From NCBI GenBank assembly GCA_003024985.2, contig PXIH01S0139497.1: a stretch of DNA of 10,084 nucleotides, one strand, 5' to 3'. The stretch comes from Euperipatoides rowelli (lineage: Eukaryota; Onychophora; Udeonychophora; Euonychophora; Peripatopsidae). Under the pieces are notes generated by a model. The model searched no databases. It was not told the origin of the DNA and was given only the letters and a program-made list of their open reading frames with translations. This document shows, piece after piece, positions 1 through 7,287 of this stretch; position 1 is the stretch's first letter; every line of letters starts with the position of its first letter. The translations under genes were made by a program, and so were the position numbers.

Positions 1-280
1 AAGGCAAAAATTGTAATTTTATTTAGGGAAAAAAATAAAAAAAAAGAAAGATTTTTTTTGTAAAGATTTTTTTTAAAAAAAAATTTATGAAACAAAAATA
101 TAGGGCCAAATCTCGTACTGAATCCTTTCAGATGAAAGAAGAAAAAATAATTTAAGATACAGCAGATATATATGATGTACTATTTAAGCTTTCAACAATT
201 TTACTTTGTGTTGGATGAGAAATATTTATTGAGCTGATGTCAACCAAATTTTCTTATACATAATAGGGCTCCTCTATCTA

Positions 281-466
281 TTGTGAGTGACAACTGCCGA
301 AAACATTATTATTATGGATGAATTTCAGCTCATAACATCTGTTTGGTGATAGGACTTTTGACATTCTGAAGGGGCCCTTGAACCCGGGACTCAATTTTGC
401 TGCAATCTTCCTCGGACCAGATGATGGGGTAAAATCACCTAAATGGAAGGTATGTATTCTTCTCCT
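281..466 (-). pseudogene. Integrase C-terminal GPY/F-like domain of the pol relic
   Basis: Past the two stops at 473-475 and 467-469, the same frame continues with RRRIHTFHLGDF, then AAKLSPGFKGPFRMSKVLSP near 400-340, and a YEL. This matches the GPY/F-type module at the end of Ty3/gypsy integrases, including the KL...F.GPF...KVLSP pattern. The frame ends at TAG 278-280, which could be the natural end or another lesion. From 277 down to 1 the DNA is AT-rich with poly-A/T runs; I see no LTR end, polypurine tract or gene there. Confidence 0.82.
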
Positions 467-475
467 TTAGGATCA

Positions 476-1140
476 ATATTTAGAATGTCTCCTATGCGAC
501 TCTTCCAAGTTATTATTCACCATGGTGTGAAGAAGATCTACCCTTTCAACTATGCTGGTTCGCTGAAAATCAATGATGTCCTCATCAATCTCATCCAGGA
601 AGATAAAATGATTGTCAATGGGGAAGTTAAATCTCTTCCATGTAGTAAAAAAACATGGAGACTCACCTGTGCTCTCTTGTGGAGCACTATGTATTGCAAA
701 TAAAACTTTGTTGACATTTTGGTCCCAGGTGCTGTGGCGCACTTCGAAATAGCATTTGATCAATGATTTTAGTGTTCTAATGGTTCTCTTTGCCTGGATG
801 GCCTCTGGATGATGGATGGAGAATTTATTGTGTTTTATGTTGAGAAACACTAGGGCATCATTGAACTCATTGCTAGTGAACTGAGTGCCTCTATCAGTTA
901 TTACAATCTGTGGAACACCACCTCTATTAGTTTTTTTGTTGTTTCTTTTGCATTAGCTTCCTTTATGGGAAAAGCTTCTATCCACTTTGTAAAAAGGTCA
1001 ACAAATATGATGACATATTTGTTTCCCCCCAAAGTGAGAGGTAGATGCCCAATGAAGTCTAAAGCTAGATATTCAAAGGGTCTCGTCACTCTGACAGATT
1101 GCATAATTCCCACAGGTTTCTTATTGCTGGGTTTTACAAG
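476..1140 (-). pseudogene. Integrase catalytic core of the pol relic
   Basis: This is the integrase core that would join cDNA to host DNA. The first catalytic Asp is in YLALDFIGHLP (GAC at 1057-1059), followed by FVDLFTKWIEAFP. The frame shifts near 918, and the second Asp follows in IVITDRGTQF (GAT at 893-895). The third acidic position, in HPEAIQAKRTIRTLK, is Lys (AAG at 788-790), so the DDE triad is incomplete. The spacing between the second Asp and this Lys is 34 codons. Downstream text such as WDQNVNKVLFAIHSAPQESTG is well kept. The frame closes at TGA 473-475, with TAA at 467-469 just after. Confidence 0.92.
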
Positions 1141-1491
1141 CTGGAAACTCGTTCAACTACGGACATATTGCTTAACTGATTTTGGCATCCCTGTCCAATA
1201 ATACTGTGTTTTAATATGGTTTAGAGTTTTGGTGATGCCTATGTGACCTCCCAATGGAGAATCTTATAATGCTTTCAAAATTTTTTCAATTTCAGACCTA
1301 GGCAACAATAAAACATATTTTCTTTTATTTGTGTGAATATTGTAATCCTTTGTCATATATAACACATTATTGACAAATGTTAATATATTTTTATTCTTTT
1401 TATAAAAGATTTTTTGTTTATTCGTTGCCTGACATGGATTGTTTAGTTTTAAATTTATTAAGGTCTTAATTTCATTATCTTCATTTTGCAA
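1141..1491 (-). pseudogene. Integrase N-terminal H2C2 zinc-binding region of the pol relic
   Basis: The segment begins as an open linker (from 1491) and runs into the integrase zinc domain. The family pattern is H-x6-H-x29-C-x2-C here, judged from the flanking DSPLGGHIG, YYWTGMPKSV and QLVKPSNKKP phrases. The first His position is TAA at 1264-1266. The second His is kept as CAC at 1243-1245. The first Cys position is TGA at 1153-1155 and the second is TTC (Phe) at 1144-1146. Thus three of four zinc ligands are gone, two of them as stops. All of this lies in the same reading frame as the integrase core that follows. Confidence 0.87.
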
Positions 1492-1621
1492 TGATTCTAA
1501 ATTTTTAAATTTATTTGAAAAAAAAAACTTACATTTTCTACTGATTCATCACTAGACACTGGTGTGCTAGTAATGGTAAGTAATTTGGATTCCTCATCCA
1601 ATGGTTCAACCAGAGACAGAG

Positions 1622-2052
1622 GAGCATGAGATAGTACATGTGCACTTTATTTTCTTTGCCAGGTTTTGTAATCGAAGGCTCCACCTACCTAGTCTACTGT
1701 TTGGGTCTTTAATGGATTTGAGTCAACAGAGGGTGTTATGGTCTATGACTACCATAAACTTCATTCCTTCCAAATAAGACCCTGAAGTGCTCGCTACCTA
1801 AAATAACACCTAGACATTACTTTTCACTAGTTGACCACTTTTACTCTGCTTGGCTTTAGGTGCGGCTAGCATAGGCAACAACAGTGTGCTTGTTTTTGTC
1901 ATTGTTGTGTTGTGACAACACTGCTGCTACCCCTACTTTGCTAGCATCTGTGGTCAAGATAAATGGTTTGGATTAGTCTGGGTATATTGGCTCCTGTACT
2001 AATTTTTCTTTTAAGGTTATAAAGGATTTTCTACATTCTGCAGTCCAACTAA
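1622..2052 (-). pseudogene. RNase H domain of the pol relic, heavily broken
   Basis: RNase H would degrade the RNA strand of the RNA-DNA hybrid. The first catalytic Asp is visible in ILTTDASKVGV (GAT at 1946-1948) and the third in VVIDHNTL (GAC at 1741-1743). The catalytic Glu position, in an EK-x-CLGVIL context, is now TAA at 1817-1819. Further stops sit at 1973-1975, 1856-1858, 1841-1843 and 1723-1725. The frame shifts near 1780, again near 1665 and near 1645. At the second point the RLQ motif runs almost directly into KPGKENKV, so roughly nine codons normally found between them appear deleted. The domain ends in a recognisable but frame-shifted VLSHAPLSLVEP. Identification rests on these ordered motifs. 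Confidence 0.87.
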
Positions 2053-2321
2053 ATCTTGTATTTTTTTAATAAGTTTGTTAGTGGTTTCACAATAGTAGAA
2101 AATGGTGGTATGAAGCGACGGCAGTAACTCACCATGCCCATAAACCTCTCAATGTCCTTCCTGAAGGCAAGACATCGATCTTTTAAAATTGCTTTGATTT
2201 TTTTCGGATTGGGTTTAATTCCCTGTTTTGTAATCAGATGACCCAGTGCAACTAGTCCATTTAAGCAAAAATGATTTTTATCTTTATTTAATGTGAAACC
2301 GGATTCTCTTAAAGCCAAAAA
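2053..2321 (-). pseudogene. RT thumb/connection segment of the pol relic
   Basis: This continues the RT frame after the stop at 2322-2324. Typical Ty3/gypsy connection phrases are readable: LRESGFTLN, LGHLITKQGI, then RFMGMVSYCRRFIP and KPLTNLLKK. The piece links the palm to RNase H. The frame breaks near 2053-2060, where the ORF runs into a TAG. The neighbouring frame then takes over with a readable FSWTAECRKSF stretch, so a single-base indel is the likely cause. Confidence 0.88.
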
Positions 2322-2894
2322 TTATTTTTCTAAATCTTTTGCATGTTCTTCAACTGTTGCACTGACCACAATTATATCATCCATATACATCACACAACAA
2401 ACATTTATTAAATGTCCAAGTACCATATTAATGGCCCGCATGAAAGTGTATGGGGCATTACAAAGGCCAAAGGGCATACGTAAGAATTCATATTTACCAT
2501 TGTGGGTGATAAAAGCTGTCTTGTGCATGTCCTTTGGGTGAATACTTATGTTCCAGTATCCTGACCTTGCATCCAGAACAGACAAAAAGGGTCTGTTGGC
2601 GATAAATTAGAGAGATTCATCTATCCTAGGTAGGGGATAGGTTTCTTTAACAGTTATATTATTTAGTTTACTGTAATCGACACAGAAATGAAAAAATTTT
2701 TCATTAGGAGAGCTATTTTTTTTCTCAACCAGGACGACTGGAGATGCTTGTGGTCTATAACTTTTTTTTATTATTTTGCTTTTTAACATTTCGTCCACTA
2801 ATTTTTCAATTTCCTTTCTTTTGTAAGTATTGGCACAATATGGTTTTAAATTTATAGGTGTATTATCTTCCAGTCTAATTGAAGTTTCTTTCAT
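2322..2894 (-). pseudogene. Reverse transcriptase domain of the pol relic
   Basis: This is the RT fingers and palm region. Visible landmarks in order are the NTPINLKPY entry segment near 2850, VDYSKLNN before the palm, LDARSGYW with the first catalytic Asp at 2571-2573, the LRMPFGLCNAP block near 2470, and VMYMDD with the catalytic YMDD at 2376-2387. All three palm aspartates are still encoded. Two in-frame TAA codons interrupt the domain: 2607-2609, just before the LDARSGYW block, and 2322-2324, which closes it. The reading frame is otherwise unbroken from 2894 down to about 2053. Low frame decay here compared with RNase H suggests RT is simply the best preserved piece, not that it is functional. 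Confidence 0.93.
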
Positions 2895-2949
2895 TTAAAA
2901 TTTACTAGACAAATGGAAAACACCATAATTAAGCTTTCCAAATTTGGGA

Positions 2950-3040
2950 TTAGAATTGTGTTTCTTCCCCCCTACCATAATAGGACCCCCACCTCTGACA
3001 ATCATGGCAAAGTGAAACAGGCCTGTCAGGTGGTGAAATA
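2950..3040 (-). other. GC-richer patch upstream of pol with a weak zinc-knuckle-like reading
   Basis: This short patch is clearly GC-richer than its surroundings. In one minus-strand frame it reads PVSLCHDCQRWGSYYGRG. That resembles the start of a CCHC knuckle (C-x2-C-QRWG), but Ser stands where His is expected and Gly where the last Cys is expected. In the pol frame (one base off) it is also open, from about 3040 to the TAA at 2895-2897. It may be a remnant of upstream retroelement coding sequence, with most of gag and protease deleted, or a chance match. The CQRWG flavour is commoner in non-LTR gag-like proteins than in Ty3/gypsy ones. Confidence 0.2.
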
Positions 3041-3144
3041 TTATAATATATTGAACTGGCATACATATTTAGGTTAAAACTTATGTTATGGCAGTTTATA
3101 TATTTTATAATATAATAAAAATATTTGCTGAAAGCCCTCCTCAC

Positions 3145-4324
3145 TAGATGTTTGGTGCTTTCTTTAAGAATATTATAATTTTTTTTTTTTTGAAATACTG
3201 TAATTGTAAAATTTATAGGCTTATGTTTTCTATTTCTAATATTAGTTAAATTTTCAGAAATAACGTTTCCACATTTCCAAGCTTTTGCACTATATAACTT
3301 AATTCTAACTATTAATTTGCTTGCGTAATACTAAACTGAAATTTACTTCAATTTTTACACACAACAAAAAACAATAGCTATAATTTCATTTTGTATAAAT
3401 ATTTTTTAAATTCTTATATTATACCATATAATTTAAATTTTATGCAGTGCCAAAGTCTGTTCTTTTTTTTGAAATTCTAATGAAATGTCATTTGTAAAAC
3501 TTAAAAAAAAAAGTTACCTTAATAAACGTCGGTCGTAACAAGTAGTTTTTACCGTTGTTCAATATGAATATTCTAATGTAGTTTCCATTATTCAGGTGTA
3601 CGCCATTTTATAATAAAATATAGTTTCAAGGTTCTTGTTTCTCATCTCCACTAATTATAACAGATATCCAATTTCTTGGGGATTATCAGATACTGTTCAC
3701 AGTTATTATGAAATAGGTTAACACATCCAACAGTGGTTATCTTGACACCAATACAAGTAGCACATGAACATGTGTGAATGGTAATATATAAACTTTTATT
3801 GCATATGTAAACAAAGAATATATTCATACAAACTCCTTTGTACAAAATAGAACATTAGGTAAGAATAGAATATAGTTGAAGTACAGGCTTACAATCTTAT
3901 TGAAGGAATACCATTTGCCATACAATTCAGTATTCAATTATTGGGTAGAAACAATAACAGGTTATTTATTAAATAGAACATAAAAGTAGAACACCGCCGA
4001 CGTTCAGAATGATAGCGGACTGTATGGTATTGAAATGTGTGAGTAAAGGATGTGATCACATTGCCTGCTTGACTTTATACAGCTGCTAGGACGTTGATAT
4101 ATTGTTATGAATGTTTACGATAATGATTCGATGACAGGGTCCTAGATAACTGATTCTTCCTGAAACCTCTCTCAGCTTTACACCTTCAGCTGCGACTTTT
4201 CTCACATCACTTGAGGTACACTGGCCACAGAGCCTCTGGTGATAACTTTTAATATAACACAATAGCATGCAAACTCAACTAGCGCTTGAAAATGTATGGT
4301 CTAGCACTAAACTCATAAATAAGA
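3145..4324. other. AT-rich stretch without a recognisable gene
   Basis: No convincing coding sequence was found on either strand. A 13-base T run lies at 3179-3191. CpG-containing patches occur at about 3525-3560 and 3990-4015. A minus-strand open frame at 4086-4268 lies in the least AT-rich part, but it has no motif I recognise and no strong splice sites. Short open frames elsewhere are of a size expected by chance in such DNA. Confidence 0.6.
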
Positions 4325-5584
4325 ATTGGAATAAGAAATGATGCCTTCCATATTGATGGAACATAACCCAAATCTAAAGATTTATTGATTACGAATTCTA
4401 TGGGATCCGTAAGTTCATCAGCGAATTCCTTAAGAAGGAAATCTGGTAATAGGTCTGTAGATGGAGAAGCATAGGCTTTTAAATTCTTGAGCTGATAAAA
4501 TGCCCATACTTGGTCTATGTGCAGAATAGGATCATCATGTATGTCATGTGGAATATGGTGCTGTTAAAGTGGTGATTGGATGTTTGCTAAATTTTTCAGG
4601 TAATCATAAATTTCATAATAAGATTTGGGAGTTGATTTATTAAGAAAGGAAATTATTGTTGAGTTATTGGCCAAGCCACAAGAATTTTTTATTACTTTAA
4701 AAAAATCAGATGACCTTTTCTAACTGCTGAAAGATTTTGATTAAATTCATTCCTTTTTGCTTTATAAATTTCATTTTTTATTATTATATCCTAGTTTTTT
4801 TTTGTAGTTCTTTCTCACCTCTTGAGAAATCCATACTCTTCCAAATGAATCAAAATTTGCTTGTTTCTTAGGTCTATGTAAGTAATTCATTGAATGTTTT
4901 TTTATTTTTAAATTACTATCAAGAACATTAGGAGAAAGAATTATTAAATTGTGTCAGAATCCATTATTGGAGCTTTGACTATAGCTGAGTATTCTATTTT
5001 ACCACAATAGAAACACTTATCAAGTATATTCTGACCTCCTGTTGGATCCTTTATTATCTGTTTAAAATAACCAGTATTAAATGTTTGTTTTAATTTTAAA
5101 TTATTAAAATCACCTATTATGAATAAGTAACCTAGTTGATTCTTTAATAATAGCTTATCAATCTACTCTATAATAAAGTCCAGGAGATTTTGTTCATATT
5201 TGTTATTTGGAGGTGAATAAAGATCTAAAATAGCTAACCAGGGTACTTCATGAGGCAAATAGGAAAGCCTAAGAACAATTGAGATAGCCTCAACGTCATT
5301 AGATAATGGTGTCTCCAATGACAATACAGTTAATTTATCCTTTACATACACAGAAACTCCTTTTGTCTTTTCATCACTCTGATGAAAATGGTGAAAGTTT
5401 CTAAATCTTTTTATATTGAAAGCATCCAAATCATTTACCTTCAACCATGTTTCAGTAAAAATTTAATATTTGAGCTTCCTCTATTGATGCTATATATTGA
5501 ATTTCATCAAATTTTGAATTAAAAAATCACACATTTGAATAAAGTATTTTTTGTAAATTGTAATGTTGTACATTAGGAACACAT
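4325..5584 (-). pseudogene. Non-LTR retrotransposon ORF2 relic: endonuclease plus start of RT
   Basis: On the minus strand this encodes an apurinic-type (exonuclease-endonuclease-phosphatase fold) endonuclease that would nick the target for target-primed reverse transcription. Visible motifs are: NV at 5530-5535 followed by TGA 5527-5529 where such enzymes usually have Arg; IFTETWLK with the catalytic Glu at 5451-5453; YSPPNN near 5195; IIGDFNN with GDFN at 5103-5114; DPTGGQNILD; and an SD at about 4955 that shifts frame at the expected catalytic His. Further stops are at 5163-5165 and 4564-4566, and frames change near 5462, 4953, 4790 and 4710. The last recognisable part is the RT N-terminus (LKNLKAYASPSTDLLPDFLL, then NKSLDLGYVPSIWKASFLIP). 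Similarity stops near 4325, before the RT catalytic palm. The clade (CR1/L2-like or jockey-like) cannot be fixed by eye. Confidence 0.88.
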
Positions 5585-5602
5585 TTAACACGTTGATTGC
5601 CA
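5585..5602 (+). repeat. Left terminal inverted repeat of the MITE with TTAA
   Basis: This is the TTAA target site followed by the left terminus, cacgttgattgcca. It pairs with the right terminus at 5722-5739 with three mismatches, two of them C/T or G/A differences of the deamination type. Confidence 0.78.
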
Positions 5603-5735
5603 ACTACGAGATATCTCGTATTTGATGATCCTGTTCTGGAAACCAACTATGAGATAACTTGTAGTTTAGAAATATACCTAACATGGGTTGGCTTCTGGGA
5701 ATAAACCACCCAAAAACACCGTGGCAGTCAATGTT
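5589..5735. mobile_element. 147-bp piggyBac-type MITE nested in the non-LTR relic
   Basis: The element is bounded by TTAA at 5585-5588 and TTAA at 5736-5739, the target-site signature of the piggyBac superfamily. Including TTAA, the left end reads ttaacacgttgattgcca (5585-5602). The right end, reverse-complemented, reads ttaaaacattgactgcca (5722-5739), identical at 15 of 18 positions. It is far too short to encode a transposase, so it would be a non-autonomous miniature element. Inside is a perfect 16-bp palindrome (5605-5620) and a second, diverged copy of its surrounding 21 bp (5643-5663). The flanking non-LTR reading frame is continuous if the element and one TTAA are skipped, which independently supports these ends. 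Superfamily assignment rests on TTAA and end style only. Confidence 0.8.
5600..5663 (+). repeat. Subterminal direct repeat with internal palindrome in the MITE
   Basis: Two 21-bp copies, 5600-5620 and 5643-5663, agree at 18 positions. The first contains the perfect palindrome tacgagatatctcgta (5605-5620). In the second copy two of the three differences turn CpG cytosines into T, and the palindrome is lost. Subterminal repeats of this kind can be transposase-binding sites; that role is inference here. Confidence 0.7.
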
Positions 5736-5739
5736 TTAA
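5722..5739 (-). repeat. Right terminal inverted repeat of the MITE with TTAA
   Basis: On the minus strand this reads TTAA followed by aacattgactgcca, the partner of the left terminus at 5585-5602. After about 18 bases the two ends diverge. Confidence 0.78.
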
Positions 5740-6151
5740 CCAGATTATTTAAATTCACCCCTGAAGTACAATAAATATGCAAGTTTAAATTACTTCTTGC
5801 CACTGAAACTCTAACTTCAATTCTCACAACAGGCGTTTTATTCCTACGAGAATAGGAGCCTCTTTTGGGGTTAAAATATCTGAATAATTTCAGGTTATGT
5901 AGCTTTTTAATCAATTCCGAATTTAATTTCTGTTTTCAGTTTGCATATCTTAAAGATTTGAGAAATGAGGTATTATAAAATCTTATATCACTTTTCTGAC
6001 TTTGAAACACCACATTCTTTATCCATTCCGGTAAGTAATTAATAATGTTGATATAGTTACAATTGAAATAAAATACAGGGAAAACTTGATTGAAATTCCA
6101 AATATCGTAATTATTGACAATAATCATTACTAAAAAAACCACAGTTATCAA
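5740..6151 (-). pseudogene. Probable N-terminal part of the same non-LTR ORF2 relic
   Basis: This minus-strand frame is open apart from TGA 5936-5938 and runs up to the 147-bp TTAA-flanked insertion. It includes a basic stretch (NPKRGSYSRRNK near 5855) of the sort found before the endonuclease in CR1/L2-like ORF2 proteins. The key evidence is the frame: reading across one TTAA and skipping the insertion leads directly into the endonuclease frame, without a stop until the lesion at 5527-5529. The part nearest the insertion (about 5740-5935) is well supported as belonging to the element. The stretch 5939-6151 is in the same frame but has no motif I recognise, so its start is uncertain. Confidence 0.55.
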
Positions 6152-6482
6152 TAAATAAAAGATTAATAATCAAACTGGAAAAAAATCTGCTGGTTATATT
6201 TAGTAAACCCTTAACACTAAATATAATTACATGACTTTAATGATATAACAGAGGCAGTACATAGGACGCCATTTTACATTTTTCATCTATGCAATTTTAT
6301 ATACATGTTAAAGTTGTGTACTTTAATAACTAGATAGCGTTGTTTTCATAGAGGGTCAGATAGGGGTTAAGATCAGGCGATGTTTGAAAAACTTTTACTA
6401 ATTATTAATTAAAACCATTTATATAGAATTATAGATAAAGGGTGTGTGATTCGATCAAAAAAAAATGAAGTTTATAACTCAC
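6152..6482. other. AT-rich DNA, possible intron downstream of the candidate exon
   Basis: No coding signal was seen on either strand. If the candidate exon just above is real, this is the 5' part of its intron on the minus strand, beginning with the GTGAGT donor at 6477-6482. Confidence 0.45.
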
Positions 6483-6558
6483 CTGGATCGAAAGATTTCG
6501 CGGATTGAAAATTTGCAAATTTCCAATCTAGACCATGGTAAGCTCCACTCATTTGCAG
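6483..6558 (-). CDS. Candidate host-gene exon, minus strand, function unknown
   Basis: This is the only segment that looks like host coding sequence. On the minus strand, a pyrimidine-biased tract ending TTATCTTTCTAG (AG at 6559-6560) is followed by a 76-base segment. That ends in CAG and is followed at once by GTGAGT (6482-6477), a full-consensus 5' splice site. The frame is open throughout. It contains ATG at 6550-6552, after which it reads MSGAYHGLDWKFANFQ and continues seven more codons, leaving one base over at the donor (phase 1). GC is about 41 percent and there are three CpGs, against markedly AT-rich, CpG-poor flanks. It could be the first coding exon with its 5' UTR in an upstream exon, or an internal exon. 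I do not recognise the peptide. A chance pairing of splice-like sites is the alternative. Confidence 0.42.
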
Positions 6559-7024
6559 CTAGAAAGATAACCAATATACATATATATTGTATCCATCTGT
6601 GTATACAATAAATTTCATTTAATACTTAAATGTATTCTTAGTTTTTATAAATTTTTTTTATTTATATTTGCATCAGCTGATCAATTTGTCATTTTCCCCT
6701 TTCCTTTCTGTACAGTCCTACACTACATAAATTTCAATATTTAATTTACTTTGTGAATCACAATGAGTTTAGATTAATTTAAATTATTTTGACTTATTTT
6801 TAAATTATAATTTCTTTTAAATATTATTTTTCAACTTCATATTGTTGAAATTTGTTGAAGGTAAATGGTCCACCTAATTTTGGTGGTATGTTAATTGTTG
6901 CTCCTGAAGTTGTGTGTAAGACTGAATTTGTCTAATTTAATTTATCATACTTCTAGTTTGAAATTTGTAATAATTTTTATACCAATATTTATTATTTGGA
7001 GCGGCATTCAATTTTTAGTCAAAA
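6559..7024. other. AT-rich stretch without a recognisable gene
   Basis: Long runs of A and T with many stops in all frames. Nothing beyond the acceptor tract of the candidate exon (6559-6575, minus strand) was identified. Confidence 0.55.
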
Positions 7025-7287
7025 TTATCTATTCTTAAAATTTGCAAAAAGTAATTTATTTGAAATATCATTAACGTCATTAATGACAAATCCTAGGTTT
7101 GTTAAGTAATTTTTGAATCGTTTGCTAATACATTGGAGAACCAAAATTATAATTTGATGTTCATAAAATTTCACCCATTGTGAAATTATGCCAGATTTAC
7201 TGATGCAACAATTCTTATGCATCCTCTCCATTGTATTGATAGACATTCTGGCATTTTTTACTCTATTTCATCCACCTTATCTTGCAG
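7025..7287 (-). other. Open minus-strand stretch, doubtful retroelement ORF1 remnant
   Basis: The minus strand from 7287 reads LQDKVDEIE and then TAA (7258-7260). The phrase resembles the coiled coil that precedes the RNA-binding part of many insect non-LTR ORF1 proteins. One frame over, 7246-7025 is open for 73 codons without any motif I can name. If both belong together, a frameshift lies near 7250. The match is short and the composition is biased, so this may be chance. Confidence 0.18.

Larger units (their letters stand above)
278..2894 (-). pseudogene. pol: Ty3/gypsy-type LTR retrotransposon pol relic (RT, RNase H, integrase)
   Basis: Read on the minus strand, this stretch shows the domain order of Ty3/gypsy pol: reverse transcriptase, connection, RNase H, integrase zinc domain, integrase core, GPY/F-like C-terminus. 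An intact element would copy its RNA into cDNA and integrate it. This copy cannot. In-frame stops lie at 2607-2609, 2322-2324, 1973-1975, 1856-1858, 1841-1843, 1817-1819, 1723-1725, 1264-1266, 1153-1155, 473-475 and 467-469. The stop at 278-280 could be the natural end. The frame also changes near 2055, 1780, 1665, 1645, the A-run at 1518-1527, and 918. A TAA at 2895-2897 precedes the first recognisable RT residues; the same frame stays open upstream to about 3040 without certain homology. Protease, primer-binding site and LTRs were not seen. RT before integrase rules out Copia-type order, and the sequence style does not suggest BEL. Identification is confident; the exact ends are not. Confidence 0.93.

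Noticed and set aside
1-277. Search for an LTR at the left edge of the pol relic
   Set aside because: Only AT-rich sequence with poly-A/T runs; no TG...CA ends, polypurine tract or matching copy on the other side of pol.
443-703. Plus-strand 86-codon open frame
   Set aside because: It lies opposite the well-identified integrase core on the minus strand and is its antisense shadow; no independent motif.
965-1201. Plus-strand 78-codon open frame
   Set aside because: Antisense of the integrase zinc domain and core.
1527-1580. Splice-donor-like sites (acttac on plus, ggtaagt near 1576)
   Set aside because: They fall inside the pol relic and have no partner acceptor or exon around them.
2293-2541. 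Plus-strand 82-codon open frame
   Set aside because: Antisense of the RT palm, including the YMDD box.
3651-3845. Minus-strand 64-codon open frame
   Set aside because: Cys-rich in places, but no recognisable motif, no splice or start context, and a length expected by chance in AT-rich DNA.
4086-4268. Using the acceptor-like CAG near 4247 as the next exon after 6483-6558
   Set aside because: The pyrimidine tract is poor and the phase-compatible frame hits a stop after nine codons, so a link to the candidate exon is not supported.
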